From positions 5,483,501 through 5,547,500 of the forward strand of contig NZ_LT629689.1 in NCBI RefSeq assembly GCF_900102035.1: a stretch of DNA of 64,000 bases. The letters are read 5' to 3'. This document shows, in pieces, positions 29,669-41,394 of this stretch. Position 1 is the first letter of the stretch; each line of letters opens with the position of its first letter. The notes beneath the pieces were generated by a model. The model did not search any database, was not told the origin of the DNA, and worked only from the letters and a program-made list of their open reading frames with translations. Origin of the DNA: Pseudomonas extremaustralis. Lineage in GTDB: Bacteria; Pseudomonadota; Gammaproteobacteria; Pseudomonadales; Pseudomonadaceae. Position numbers and translations under genes: made by a program.

Positions 29669-32453
29669 GATAACCTTCAATGCCTTTGTCGAGGAAGCTC
29701 TCTACCTTGGAGCCGGTCAGGCCGCCGAGTCCTTTGAGGACGATTTGCAGGAAGAGCCCGTGGTCACCCTTTTCGTTAAGCGGGGCGATCTGGCTGTATT
29801 CGTCGTTGGAAACCCAGTAACGATTGATCACGCGCAGTTTCCAGCAGCAGTTGTCGTACTCGAAACCACCGAAGGCTTCCAGGGTACGGTTGCGAGCGTA
29901 GTCATACTGCCAGCGGCTGATCAGGTTCCACTGGGGAATGATTGGCCACATTATCGAGAAATCGTGTTGCTGGATTTTGTAGTAATCCTTCACGTAGTTA
30001 TCGGCGCCGGGTGTGCCGTAATCGCCACCGAACTGCCATTTGCCGGTCAGCTGGTTGTAGACGACCTGGTCATTACGATAGCGATAGCCGACGTTGATGA
30101 TCTTGTTCGGGTTGTCTTCCGGCTGGTAGTGGAGCATCGCGCTGCCGGAACGAGGGCTGTGTTCCTCGGTGTCCCAGTTGTAGTCGGCAGTGGCGCGCCA
30201 GTCGCGGTTGAAGCGGAACTCGTAGTCCAGGGCCACTGGCGATACGTCTGACTGTGCGTCGGCACGGTCGGACGCCAGGATGCCCGGCAGTTGAACCTCA
30301 CGATCCTTGAAGTACAGCGCCTGGCCCACGGATACGCGCTGACGCTCGAAGCCGTTGTCTTCGATCAAGCGGCTGGTCAAGCCCAGGGACAGCTTGTTCT
30401 CGTCGCCGATACGGTCGGAGCCGCTGAAGCGGTTGTCGCGGAACAGCGATGCGTAGCTGAACGAGTACTCGCTGGTGTCGAAGACCGGGATATCGCTCTG
30501 GTCCTTGTTCGGGACGTACAGGTAGAACGCACGCGGTTCGAGGGTCTGGCGATAGTCTTTGCCGAACCAGTTGGTGTTGCGATCGAAGTACAGGCCGCTG
30601 TCGATGCTGGCCACCGGAATCGCACGGTCCTGGGAGCTCTTGAAGGTGCCGCCCGCGTATGGGTTAGCAGCAGTTGCGTTTGCTTGCGCAACAACAATGT
30701 CGTTCTTGCCTTGGCTATCAAGATCAAGATCGTACTTGGTATAGACGTACTTGAGCTTCGGTGTCACGAAGCCGTAGGTCCAGTTCATCGGGTACTCGAC
30801 GGCAGGCGCTACGTTCAGACGGGTACCGTTTGCACGGGTCAGGCCGGTGACATAGGTGTCCAGACGACGCTCGGAATCGCCGTTCTCATTTATGAAGTTG
30901 CCTTTTTCCAGGCTGCGTTCGAACCGAACGGCTTCGGTCTCGTAGCTGAAGTTAAAACCACCTGGATGGAACGGAAGCTGACCATTGAAGGTGATCTGCG
31001 GCAGCCGGTCATAAGGTGTGATCTGGGAGATCGTTGCCAGTTGATAAGCCTGGACGTTCAGGCGCGCTTGGAACGAGTCGCCGCGATAGCTCACCGCACC
31101 TTGCTGGTTGACGTAGTCACGACTTTGGACGCCGTCCTGGTAGGACTTGAGGTCCTGGAAGTAGTAAGGATCGCTGATCTTCGTGTAGTCGACCTCGGTC
31201 AGTACACGCGAATCCAGCCCGCCCTTGTGTTGCCAGTTGAGCATGTAGCGGGTTTTTTCGTAATCGGTCTGCAGCTTGCGTTCGTCATTGTCGTCGTTCA
31301 GGTACGCGCCGCCGAACTGGCCTTCGCTGGACTTGGTGAGGTAGCGGAATTCGCCTTCCATCATCATGCCGCGCTTGGTCATGTATTGCGGGTACAACGT
31401 GGCGTCGTAGTTGGGCGCCAGGTTGAAGTAGTACGGCGTAACCAGGGTAAAGCCGGTTTCGCCGCCGGTGCTGAAGCTCGGTGGCAGGAAGCCGGATTGA
31501 CGACGGTTGTCGATCGGGAAATAGATGTAAGGGGTATACAGGATCGGGATGTTCTTGATCCGCAACGTCGCGTTGGTGGCCGTACCGAAGCCGGTGGCCG
31601 GGTTCAACGTGATGTTGTTGCCCTTGAGCTGCCAGGCGTTGCTGTCTGGCTCGCAGGTGGTGTACGTACCGTCCTTGAGACGGATGATCGCGTTTTCGGC
31701 ACGCTTGGCGTACAGCGCGTTACCGCGGATACGCGACTTGTGCAGCACGTATTCGGCGTTATCGATCTGCGCCGCACCGGTGTCCAACTGAACCTCGGCA
31801 CGGTCGCCGACGATCAGCGCGCCGTTGTCGCGCATGCGCACATTGCCGTTCAGCTCGCCGCGGTTCTCGGCCTGGTACAGGCTGGCTTCGTCGGACTCCA
31901 GCTGCATGCTGCCCTGGCGCATGACGACGTCACCGGCCAGGGTGGCAACCTGTTGTTCCTGCTGATAACGAGAGGCCTTGGCACCGATGAAGGTGGGCGC
32001 ATCGCTCTTGTTCGTCTTGTCGTTCATGCCAGGACGAGTCGGCTCGATGTACGCACCGCCGCAGTAAGGGCCGGTTTCGGCCAACTGGGCTGCGGTCAGC
32101 TTGTCGCGAGGCACCCAGTCCAAGTGGCTGTAGTCGGCACTGCGCGAACGCAGGCCACGGCCCTTGGCTTCGGTGACCAGTGCAGTCTTCGGTTCGGCCG
32201 CAGTGCCGCCGCCAGCGTCGGCTTGCGCCGTACTGGTGGCCGAGCTGACGGCGGCACCGTCATGCACCGGGCGCGGTGGCAATGGGGCTGCGGCGGTTTT
32301 CGGCGCGCAATCCCAGGCACCCGAAGCAGAGACTGAGCAGTCATACTGTTCCGCGGCGACCACGAATGAGGTGGCGAAAGGTTGCATGGCCAGCAGACTG
32401 CCGGTTACCAGCAACGGAAATTTTCTACGAAACGCGGGGGATTTCAATGCCAT
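29643..32453 (-). CDS. lptD: LPS-assembly protein LptD
   Basis: A 936-residue outer-membrane beta-barrel protein. It begins [21 protein letters not shown] (signal peptide), has an N-terminal LptA-like domain and ends with a long beta-barrel and a terminal aromatic residue (REDQAF). It exports LPS to the cell surface with LptE. I used the ATG at 32453, which begins the signal peptide; the open frame continues 67 codons upstream into noncoding sequence. Its last 26 bp overlap surA, so folding client and chaperone are made from the same transcript. Confidence 0.95.
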   Translation of the reverse strand: MALKSPAFRRKFPLLVTGSLLAMQPFATSFVVAAEQYDCSVSASGAWDCAPKTAAAPLPPRPVHDGAAVSSATSTAQADAGGGTAAEPKTALVTEAKGRGLRSRSADYSHLDWVPRDKLTAAQLAETGPYCGGAYIEPTRPGMNDKTNKSDAPTFIGAKASRYQQEQQVATLAGDVVMRQGSMQLESDEASLYQAENRGELNGNVRMRDNGALIVGDRAEVQLDTGAAQIDNAEYVLHKSRIRGNALYAKRAENAIIRLKDGTYTTCEPDSNAWQLKGNNITLNPATGFGTATNATLRIKNIPILYTPYIYFPIDNRRQSGFLPPSFSTGGETGFTLVTPYYFNLAPNYDATLYPQYMTKRGMMMEGEFRYLTKSSEGQFGGAYLNDDNDERKLQTDYEKTRYMLNWQHKGGLDSRVLTEVDYTKISDPYYFQDLKSYQDGVQSRDYVNQQGAVSYRGDSFQARLNVQAYQLATISQITPYDRLPQITFNGQLPFHPGGFNFSYETEAVRFERSLEKGNFINENGDSERRLDTYVTGLTRANGTRLNVAPAVEYPMNWTYGFVTPKLKYVYTKYDLDLDSQGKNDIVVAQANATAANPYAGGTFKSSQDRAIPVASIDSGLYFDRNTNWFGKDYRQTLEPRAFYLYVPNKDQSDIPVFDTSEYSFSYASLFRDNRFSGSDRIGDENKLSLGLTSRLIEDNGFERQRVSVGQALYFKDREVQLPGILASDRADAQSDVSPVALDYEFRFNRDWRATADYNWDTEEHSPRSGSAMLHYQPEDNPNKIINVGYRYRNDQVVYNQLTGKWQFGGDYGTPGADNYVKDYYKIQQHDFSIMWPIIPQWNLISRWQYDYARNRTLEAFGGFEYDNCCWKLRVINRYWVSNDEYSQIAPLNEKGDHGLFLQIVLKGLGGLTGSKVESFLDKGIEGYREREDQAF

Positions 32454-32583
32454 CTTATTAGTCCGGGCTTCCTGCGTGCCATCTGCCCGCGGTGTGGGCC
32501 GCACGCCTCTCGATGGTCTGAAAAAGATGCGTGATAATAAAGCATGACCCGCTTGACGGCTAGCGCCGTCGGAGACCCTTGTA

Positions 32584-34280
<1,697 letters not shown>

Positions 34281-34281
34281 C

Positions 34282-35049
34282 ATGCTGTGGCCAGGGACGC
34301 TGATCGGCGCCGGGGCTGGCTTTGCCATTGCCAGTATTCCGGGGGCCTTGTTGGGTGCGCTGTTGGGGCAGGCGTTGGACCGTCGCCTGCAACTGCAAAG
34401 CTGGGCGCAATTGCGCGAACGCCTGGGTGGGCGTCCGGCGTTGCGCAATGACGAGTTGTTGTTTGTGTTGCTGGGACGCCTGGCCAAAAGCAATGGTCGA
34501 GTGGTGGATGGGCATATCCAGCAGGCGCGCCAGGAGATGCGCGCGCTGGACATGACCGAGTCGGCCCAGCGCCGTGCAATCGCGGCGTTCAACCGTGGCA
34601 AGTCCGGCTCGGACCGCGTGCGCAGCTACCTGCGTGTGCTCAAGGCTCAGCCCCACGCGGCGGAAGGTGTGTTGCGTGCGTGCTGGCGGATGGTCTGGGC
34701 CGATGGCCAAGCGGACGCCGCCGAGCGCGACCTGATCGATCTCTGGGGTAAATGGCTGGGCTGGACGCCGCAACAGCTGCAGGCCTTGGCCGCGGATTAC
34801 ACGCCTGAGCGCAAGCCGGTGGCCAACCGCGGCGGGAGCTATCAGGATGCATTGCGCTTGCTCGGCGTGACGACCACCACCGAACCCTCGGCGATCAAGC
34901 GCGCCTATCGCCGCCTGCTCAGTCGTCACCATCCGGACAAGATTGCCGGCTCGGGCGCCAGCCCCGCGCAAGTGCGCGAGGCCACCGAGCGCACCCGCGA
35001 ATTGCACAGTGCCTTTGCGTTGATCCGCGAGCGGCGCGACTTCAAGTAG
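34282..35049 (+). CDS. djlA: DnaJ-like protein DjlA (TerB and J domains)
   Basis: A 255-residue protein: a short hydrophobic N-terminal segment (LIGAGAGFAIASIPGALLGALLG), a TerB-like middle domain, and a C-terminal J domain with the HPD motif in LSRHHPDKI. It works as a membrane-associated DnaK cochaperone. It starts 1 bp after murU ends, so it belongs to the amgK-murU-djlA unit. Confidence 0.9.
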   Translation: MLWPGTLIGAGAGFAIASIPGALLGALLGQALDRRLQLQSWAQLRERLGGRPALRNDELLFVLLGRLAKSNGRVVDGHIQQARQEMRALDMTESAQRRAIAAFNRGKSGSDRVRSYLRVLKAQPHAAEGVLRACWRMVWADGQADAAERDLIDLWGKWLGWTPQQLQALAADYTPERKPVANRGGSYQDALRLLGVTTTTEPSAIKRAYRRLLSRHHPDKIAGSGASPAQVREATERTRELHSAFALIRERRDFK

Positions 35050-35052
35050 GCG

Positions 35053-36027
35053 TCAGTCGGCAATGGCCTGAGGGCTCAACCAGCCGCGGATCCGGCGATA
35101 CAACTGTTCCTGCTCGGCTGCACTGTTGCCCGGCAGGGTTTTCAATGACACCTGCTTATAGCCGTCGTTCTTCAAGCGCTTGGCCGCCTGCACACGGGCC
35201 AGCGCGGTTTTGCGTGCCTGAGCGTCGTCTTGATAGAAGATATCGGCGGTCGGCAGTTTCAGGCCGGGGGCCAGTTGTTCCAGGCCCGGATGGCGTCCCG
35301 TGGGTGTCTGGGCGGCGACCATGACGAATTTCTGCACCTGGGACGGTTGTTTCTCGCCCAGGTAACGCGCGGCCCACCAGGCGCCCGTGCCATGCCCGAC
35401 CAGCACCACGCTGCGCGCACTCTGGGTTTGGGCGAAGGCCACGGCGGCATCGATGCGGGCAAAGATGCGCGATGCGTCGGTCTTGTCTTGCTCGTCGGCG
35501 CCGGGGACCGTTGCCGGATCGGTGCCTTCGGCTTCGGCGCTGGCCGCTTGTTCGATCGGCTTTTCGGCAGTGCTCGCTTCTTTGCTGCTGGTATCGACGC
35601 TGGCCTTGGGCGCTTCCATGACGCGCGGCGGCAAGGTGTCCATGCTCATGTCCGGCAGCGACAGGCTGAGACTACCCCAGTTGGCATCCGGCAATTTACG
35701 TCGCAATGGACCAATTGCTTGCGGCCAGTCAGCATTCTCCCCGGCGCCCGGTACGATAATCACCACGCCTTCGGGTTCGCCGCTGTTGGCCGGCTTCCAC
35801 AGGGCGAGGAATGAATCGCTGCCGGCCTGCAACTGTTGCTGTTCCTGTTGCGGGATCTTGCGTTCAAGGAAGCGGGCTTCTTCCTGGCTGCGTTCAGGCA
35901 GGGGTTGGCGTTCGACGGGTTTTTCGGCCGCCGGTGCAGGGGTGTCGGCGGCCTGTACGGAAAAGGCACTGGTAAAGAGCAGTGACAGGCACAATGCTGG
36001 CAGTGCCGAGCGGTGGAGAAAGAGCAT
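35053..36027 (-). CDS. DUF3530 family protein (periplasmic alpha/beta-hydrolase-like)
   Basis: A 324-residue protein with a signal peptide (LCLSLLFTSAFSVQA) and a long, charged, low-complexity early region. The core has GVVIIVPGAGENADWPQAI and VVLVGHGTGAWWAARY, an alpha/beta-hydrolase nucleophile-elbow-like GHGTG, with a glycine where a serine nucleophile is usual, so catalysis is uncertain. The function is unknown. It is convergent with djlA and divergent from the sensor kinase. Confidence 0.82.
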   Translation of the reverse strand: MLFLHRSALPALCLSLLFTSAFSVQAADTPAPAAEKPVERQPLPERSQEEARFLERKIPQQEQQQLQAGSDSFLALWKPANSGEPEGVVIIVPGAGENADWPQAIGPLRRKLPDANWGSLSLSLPDMSMDTLPPRVMEAPKASVDTSSKEASTAEKPIEQAASAEAEGTDPATVPGADEQDKTDASRIFARIDAAVAFAQTQSARSVVLVGHGTGAWWAARYLGEKQPSQVQKFVMVAAQTPTGRHPGLEQLAPGLKLPTADIFYQDDAQARKTALARVQAAKRLKNDGYKQVSLKTLPGNSAAEQEQLYRRIRGWLSPQAIAD

Positions 36028-36104
36028 CGTTGATTCCCGGCCAGAAATGATTCCAGCAGCCTAATGGGTTGGTCAGTATTTGTCAGTGATGTGAGACGTC
36101 GATC

Positions 36105-38099
36105 ATGGGTTTTCGCGGTCTGCTGGTTATCGGCTGTTTGTGCTTTGCCTTGATGGCAAATGCCAACCCTGCGCCTGCTACACCCCAGGCGCAGCTCAAT
36201 GCGCAGCAACGCGAATGGCTGGCCCAGCACCCGGAGTTGCGGGTGGGCCTGGTGTTGCAGGCGCCATACGCGCAATACGACCGGCGTTTGCAGCGGTTGT
36301 CCGGGGCCAATGTCGAGTTGATGCAGTGGCTGGCCAAGGCGCTGAACATCGAGCTGACCTGGCGTAACTTTCCCAGCCAGGAACAGCTGGAAGCGGCGGT
36401 GCGCGACGGCGAGGTGGATATCGCCCCCGGCCTGCAACAGACCCCGGCCGGTTTGCGCCTGTGGTTGTTCACCGACCCTTACATGCGCGTGCCTCAACAT
36501 ATCGTCGGCATCCGGGAAGGTGGCGGCGCCGTGGAGCTGGAAAAACTCGATGACCGATCCCGCGTCGCCGTGCGCATGCCCAGCGCCGTGGCCGATTACC
36601 TGCGCAGTACCTATCCCGGCCTGAATCTGCAAGGCGTGCCCATGGAGCGCCAGGCCCTGCAACTGCTGGTCAACCAGCAGGCGCGTTACGCCGTGGTGGA
36701 TGAAGCGCAACTGAGTCGGTTGTCCGGTGAGGCGGAATTCGCCGGGCTGGCGGTGGTGGGGGATATCGGCCTGCCGCAATTACTGCGGGTGGCCACGCGT
36801 CGGGAGTGGCCGGAACTGGCCGGCATCATGGAAAGCGCACTGCGCGCTATTCCTGCCCGCGATCTCGACCAGTTGCACAACCGCTGGCTGCAACCCAAAT
36901 ACCCACGGCTGTCTGAGTCTCCGGGCCTGTGGCAAAACCTCAGCCTGCTGCTGGGGCTGTTGCTGCTTGCCAGCCTGGCCACGGTGTTCTGGCAGCGTCG
37001 CCAGCAACGTGTGCTGGAACACAGTCTGTTGGCCTCCCGCGAGGAAAGCGCGGCCCGCGCCGCCGGGGCCGAGGCGTTGCGGCTCACGCAGTTTTCCATC
37101 GATCAAAGCACCGTCGGTATCCTCTGGGTCAATTGGGATAGCCATGTGCGCTACGCCAACCACGCCGCCGAAAACATGCTTGGCTATGGCCCCGGCGCAT
37201 TGATCGAGCGGCCGCTGGTCGATCTCGACCCGAGCCTGGATATGGACCGCTGGCTGAACCTGTGGAAGCGTGCGCGCGCCAGCGAGGACGGGCCGCAGAA
37301 CTTCGCCACCGATTGTCGGCGGGCCGATGGCAGCATCCTGCCGGCCAACGTGTCCTTGAGCTTTCTGCGCTTTGCCGAGGCCGAGTACCTGGTGGTCTAC
37401 CTCAACGACGTCACCGAACTTCGTCGAACCCTGGCCGCCCTGCTGCAAAGCGAAGCGCAACTGCGCGAGCTGTCCGCCCACCTGGAAACCGTGCGCGAAG
37501 AAGAAAAGGCGCGCATCGCTCGCGAGGTGCACGATGAGCTCGGGCAGATGCTCACCGTGCTCAAGCTGGAAACGTCGATGTGCGAGTTGGCCTATGCGCA
37601 ACTCGACCCCGGCCTGCACGAGCGCTTGAACAGCATGAAGCGCCTGATTGCCCAACTGTTCCAACTGGTACGGGACGTGGCCACGGCGTTGCGTCCGCCG
37701 ATCCTCGACGCCGGCATCGCCTCGGCCATCGAATGGCAGGCGCGGCGTTTCGAAGCGCGCACGCACATTCCCTGTCTGGTGCAGGTGCCGGAAAACGTGC
37801 CGGTCTTGAGCGATGCTAAGGCCATCGGCCTGTTCCGTATCCTGCAAGAAGCGTTGACCAATGTGATGCGTCATGCCCAGGCGCATACTGTCGAGCTAAC
37901 CCTGGCGGTGGAGGGCGCACACTTGCGGCTGACCATCAGCGACGACGGCGTCGGGTTCATCCAGGCCCAGGGCCGCCCGGTGTCGTTCGGTCTGGTGGGC
38001 ATGCGCGAGCGGGTGCTGATCATGGGCGGGCAACTGAGCCTGGACAGCGAGTTGGGGGAGGGCACCACCCTGAGTGTCACGGTGCCGTTGGATGGATAA
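36105..38099 (+). CDS. Hybrid-input sensor histidine kinase (binding domain, PAS, HisKA_3-type)
   Basis: A 664-residue kinase: signal peptide (1-20), solute-binding domain family 3 (about 30-265), membrane segment near 284-302, PAS domain (330-440), then a NarL-type dimerisation domain with the phospho-accepting histidine in ARIAREVHDELGQ, and a C-terminal HATPase (LFRILQEALTNVMRHAQ, ISDDGVGF). It should sense a periplasmic amino acid or polyamine-like compound. The response regulator that follows 18 bp downstream is its natural partner. Confidence 0.91.
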   Translation: MGFRGLLVIGCLCFALMANANPAPATPQAQLNAQQREWLAQHPELRVGLVLQAPYAQYDRRLQRLSGANVELMQWLAKALNIELTWRNFPSQEQLEAAVRDGEVDIAPGLQQTPAGLRLWLFTDPYMRVPQHIVGIREGGGAVELEKLDDRSRVAVRMPSAVADYLRSTYPGLNLQGVPMERQALQLLVNQQARYAVVDEAQLSRLSGEAEFAGLAVVGDIGLPQLLRVATRREWPELAGIMESALRAIPARDLDQLHNRWLQPKYPRLSESPGLWQNLSLLLGLLLLASLATVFWQRRQQRVLEHSLLASREESAARAAGAEALRLTQFSIDQSTVGILWVNWDSHVRYANHAAENMLGYGPGALIERPLVDLDPSLDMDRWLNLWKRARASEDGPQNFATDCRRADGSILPANVSLSFLRFAEAEYLVVYLNDVTELRRTLAALLQSEAQLRELSAHLETVREEEKARIAREVHDELGQMLTVLKLETSMCELAYAQLDPGLHERLNSMKRLIAQLFQLVRDVATALRPPILDAGIASAIEWQARRFEARTHIPCLVQVPENVPVLSDAKAIGLFRILQEALTNVMRHAQAHTVELTLAVEGAHLRLTISDDGVGFIQAQGRPVSFGLVGMRERVLIMGGQLSLDSELGEGTTLSVTVPLDG

Positions 38100-38117
38100 T
38101 TCTAAGAGGAAACTCCT

Positions 38118-38746
38118 GTGATCCGTGTACTGGTAGCCGAAGACCATACCATCGTGCGTGAAGGCATCAAGCAATTGATCGGCCTGGCCAAAGACCTGCA
38201 GGTCGTGGGGGAGGCGAGCAATGGCGAGCAACTGCTGGAGACCTTGCGCCACGTGCCTTGCGAGGTGGTGCTGCTGGACATCTCGATGCCCGGCGTCAAC
38301 GGCCTGGAAGCGATTGCGCGGATTCGTACGATGAGCAATCCGCCGGCGATCCTGGTGTTGTCGATGCACGACGAGGCGCAAATGGCCGCCCGTGCGTTGA
38401 AGGTGGGCGCCGCCGGTTATGCCACCAAGGACAGCGATCCTGCGTTGCTGCTCATGGCGATTCGCAAGGTGGCTGCGGGGGGCGCTATATCGACCCGGAG
38501 CTGGCGGACCGCATGGTCTTCGAAGTCGGCCTGACCGATTCCCGGCCCTTGCATTCGTTGCTGTCGGAGCGCGAATTCTCGGTATTCGAACGCCTGGCCC
38601 AGGGTGCCAACGTCAACGATATCGCCCAGCAACTGGCGTTGAGCAGCAAGACCATCAGCACCCACAAGGCGCGGCTGATGCAGAAACTCAACATCACCTC
38701 CCTGGCCGAGCTGGTGAAGTACGCCATGGAGCACAAACTTTTGTAG
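38118..38746 (+). pseudogene. LuxR-type response regulator, frame broken (or shifted) at a G6 tract
   Basis: An intact receiver domain (VLVAEDHTIVREGIK, phosphoacceptor LLDISMPGVNG) and an intact LuxR helix-turn-helix (ANVNDIAQQLALSSKTISTH) are present, but in different frames. The first frame runs 38118-38534; the second enters at about 38483 and ends at 38746. At 38477-38482 there is a run of six G; one more would give AAGGRYIDPELADRMVF in one frame. The whole product would be about 210 residues. The cause may be a sequencing error, a real 1-bp deletion, or -1 frameshifting on G_GGG_GGC, which would restore the same sequence. The start is GTG at 38118. The final TAG lies in a REP. Confidence 0.85.
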
Positions 38747-38842
38747 GAGCTAGCTTGCTCGCGAAGAAGGCAAGAACAACCGGTTCATTCAGGATGCCCG
38801 CGTTTGCATTGACGTTTTTCGCGAGCAAGCCCGCTCTTACAG
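38742..38842. repeat. REPIN after the response regulator
   Basis: A REP beginning TGTAGGAGCTAGCTTGCTCG at 38742 and its inverted mate ending near 38842 (TCGCGAGCAAGCCCGCTCTTACA). It is of the same family as the folK-cca element. The TAG inside its first six bases is the stop codon of the response regulator. Confidence 0.8.
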
Positions 38843-39048
38843 TGGGCGTGTCTATTTGCGACCGGCTCTATGCGGCGTTTTTTATGGAAAGGGCTGTAGG
38901 ACTGTTCTATTACCGTCATTCGTGTAGGGCGTTCCCTACCCGCAACCTTCCATCCGGCTGATGCGATTCTCTCTTGGCTCCCGATTTCCGGGGGCTCGCG
39001 CCTGGACTACGCTTGTGCCACAGCAGTCCAAAATACAAAGGTGCAGGT
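38843..39048. other. Intergenic promoter region of the ABC transporter operon
   Basis: 206 bp without a gene. It must contain the promoter of the transporter operon starting at 39049, and AAAGGTGCAGGT just before the ATG is a usable ribosome site. No convincing sigma-54 or CRP-type site is seen. Confidence 0.35.
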
Positions 39049-40161
39049 ATGAGCGAGGCGGATTCAAATGATGTGCTGGTCAGCTTTCGTGGCGTGCAGA
39101 AGAGCTACGACGGCGAGAACCTGATCGTCAAAGACCTCAACCTGGAGATCCGCAAGGGCGAGTTCCTGACCCTGCTCGGGCCGTCCGGTTCGGGCAAGAC
39201 CACCAGTCTGATGATGCTTGCCGGCTTTGAAACGCCGACCGCCGGCGAAATCCAGCTGGCCGGGCGCGCGATCAATAACGTGCCGCCGCACAAGCGCGAC
39301 ATTGGCATGGTGTTCCAGAACTACGCGTTGTTCCCCCACATGACCGTCGCCGAGAACCTGGCGTTCCCGCTGTCGGTACGCGGCTTGAGCAAGACCGATA
39401 TCAGCGAGCGGGTCAAACGCGTGCTGAGCATGGTCCAGCTCGACGCCTTCGCCCAACGCTACCCGGCGCAACTGTCGGGCGGCCAGCAGCAGCGTGTGGC
39501 ATTGGCCCGGGCGCTGGTGTTCGAACCGCAGTTGGTGCTGATGGATGAACCCCTCGGCGCTCTCGACAAGCAACTGCGTGAACACATGCAGATGGAGATC
39601 AAGCACCTGCACCAGCGCCTCGGCGTGACGGTGGTGTACGTGACCCACGACCAGGGCGAAGCCTTGACCATGTCTGATCGGGTGGCGGTGTTCCACCAGG
39701 GCGAGATCCAACAGATCGCCGCGCCGCGTACCTTGTACGAGGAGCCGAAGAACACCTTCGTCGCCAACTTCATCGGTGAAAACAACCGTCTCAATGGCCG
39801 CCTGCACAGCCGTACCGGCGACCGTTGCGTGGTCGAGCTGGCGCGCGGCGAAAAAGTCGAAGCCCTGGCGGTGAACGTCGGCCAGATCGGCGGCCCGGTG
39901 ACCCTGTCGGTGCGCCCGGAGCGCGTCAGTCTCAATGGCTCCAGCGAAAGTTGCGTCAACCGCTTCTCCGGGCGGGTGGCGGAATTTGTCTACTTGGGCG
40001 ACCACGTGCGTGTGCGCCTGGAAGTCTGCGGCATGACCGATTTTTTTGTGAAACAACCGATCGCCGAGCTGGACCCGGCACTGGCGGTCGGCGACGTGGT
40101 ACCGATTGGCTGGCAAGTCGAGCACGTTCGCGCACTCGACCCACTTCTAGAGGCGAAATAA
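39049..40161 (+). CDS. ABC transporter ATP-binding protein, polyamine (PotA-like) type
   Basis: A 370-residue ATPase. Walker A is GPSGSGKTT, the signature motif is LSGGQQQRV, Walker B is LVLMDEP, and the C-terminal third is a TOBE-like regulatory domain, as in PotA/PotG. It starts MSEADSNDVLVSFRG at 39049. With the binding protein and two permeases downstream it forms a complete importer for a polyamine or similar cation. Substrate is not determinable from sequence. Confidence 0.9.
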   Translation: MSEADSNDVLVSFRGVQKSYDGENLIVKDLNLEIRKGEFLTLLGPSGSGKTTSLMMLAGFETPTAGEIQLAGRAINNVPPHKRDIGMVFQNYALFPHMTVAENLAFPLSVRGLSKTDISERVKRVLSMVQLDAFAQRYPAQLSGGQQQRVALARALVFEPQLVLMDEPLGALDKQLREHMQMEIKHLHQRLGVTVVYVTHDQGEALTMSDRVAVFHQGEIQQIAAPRTLYEEPKNTFVANFIGENNRLNGRLHSRTGDRCVVELARGEKVEALAVNVGQIGGPVTLSVRPERVSLNGSSESCVNRFSGRVAEFVYLGDHVRVRLEVCGMTDFFVKQPIAELDPALAVGDVVPIGWQVEHVRALDPLLEAK

Positions 40162-40205
40162 TCGCCCCCATGGCTTCACCAACCCTGCACGTGGAGAGAA
40201 CAACA

Positions 40206-41246
40206 ATGTTGAGATCCCTTAAGTATTCCGCACTGGCGATCGGTTTGATCGGTGCGACCCAGGCCATGGCAGGCCCGGACCTGACGGTCGTGTCCTTCGG
40301 TGGCGCGAACAAGGCGGCACAGGTCAAGGCCTTCTATGCACCGTGGGAAAGCGCGGGCAACGGCAAGATCATCGCCGGTGAGTACAACGGTGAGATGGCC
40401 AAAGTGAAGGCCATGGTCGACACCAAAAGCGTGTCCTGGGACCTGGTAGAAGTGGAGTCGCCGGAACTGTCTCGCGGTTGCGACGAAGACATGTTCGAGC
40501 CACTCGATCCGAAACTGTTCGGCAACACTGCCGACTACGTGAAGGGCGCCATCCAGCCCTGCGGCGTGGGCTTCTTCGTGTGGTCGACCGTGCTGGCCTA
40601 CAACGCCGACAAGCTGACCTCGGCACCGACCAGCTGGGCGGACTTCTGGGACACCAAGAAATTCCCGGGTAAACGCGGCCTGCGCAAGGGCGCCAAGTAC
40701 ACCCTGGAATTCGCATTGATGGCCGACGGCGTCGCGCCGAAGGACGTGTACAAAGTGTTGGCCGGCAAAGACGGTCAGGACCGCGCGTTCAAGAAACTGG
40801 ATGAGCTCAAGCCTTCGATCCAATGGTGGGAAGCCGGTGCTCAACCGCCGCAATACCTCGCCTCGGGTGACGTTGTGATGAGCTCGGCCTACAACGGTCG
40901 CATCGCTGCCGTGCAGAAAGAAAGCAACCTGAAAGTGGTGTGGAACGGCGGTATCTACGACTTCGACGCATGGGCTATTCCAAAAGGCCTGTCCAAGGAT
41001 CGTGCTGACGCGGCGAAGAAATTCATCGCCTTCTCGGTGCAACCACAGCAGCAGAAGATCTACTCGGAAAACATCGCTTACGGCCCGGCCAACACCCAAG
41101 CCGTACCGTTGCTGGCCAAGGACGTGTTGAAAGACATGCCGACCACGCCTGAGAACATCGCCAACCAGGTGCAGATCGACGTGAGCTTCTGGGCCGATAA
41201 CGGCGAGCAACTCGAGCAGCGCTTCAATTCCTGGGCAGCTAAATAA
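40206..41246 (+). CDS. Periplasmic substrate-binding protein of a polyamine-type ABC transporter
   Basis: A 346-residue protein with a signal peptide (LAIGLIGATQAMA) and a mature part beginning GPDLTVVSFGGANKAAQ. It is in the family of PotD/PotF-like binding proteins. It is 44 bp downstream of the ATPase gene. A REPIN separates it from the first permease gene, which may lower expression of the permeases relative to the binding protein. Confidence 0.9.
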   Translation: MLRSLKYSALAIGLIGATQAMAGPDLTVVSFGGANKAAQVKAFYAPWESAGNGKIIAGEYNGEMAKVKAMVDTKSVSWDLVEVESPELSRGCDEDMFEPLDPKLFGNTADYVKGAIQPCGVGFFVWSTVLAYNADKLTSAPTSWADFWDTKKFPGKRGLRKGAKYTLEFALMADGVAPKDVYKVLAGKDGQDRAFKKLDELKPSIQWWEAGAQPPQYLASGDVVMSSAYNGRIAAVQKESNLKVVWNGGIYDFDAWAIPKGLSKDRADAAKKFIAFSVQPQQQKIYSENIAYGPANTQAVPLLAKDVLKDMPTTPENIANQVQIDVSFWADNGEQLEQRFNSWAAK

Positions 41247-41248
41247 TC

Positions 41249-41341
41249 CATGTGGGAAGGGGCTTGCCCCCGATGGCGGTGTATCAGTTGCTAGATGTAC
41301 TGACTGACACTCCGCTATCGGGAGCAAGCCCCCTCCCACAG
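41249..41341. repeat. REPIN of the GTGGGAGGGGGC family within the transporter operon
   Basis: A REP starting TGTGGGAAGGGGCTTGCCCC at 41251 and its inverted mate ending GCCCCCTCCCACA at 41341. It lies between binding-protein and permease genes and could stabilise the upstream mRNA or partly terminate. It is not the same family as the folK-cca REP. Confidence 0.8.
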
Positions 41342-41394
41342 GGGATCCGCTGCGTTTGGCAGAGTGCATTCATTTTCAAGTTTCGGAGTTAGCC

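Noticed and set aside
30291..32336. 681-codon open frame opposite lptD
   Set aside because: No domain; it mirrors the codon bias of lptD and has no plausible start or ribosome site.
41249..41341. Rho-independent terminator
   Set aside because: The inverted arms match the REP family and no U tract follows; it is best described as a REPIN, though it may affect transcription.
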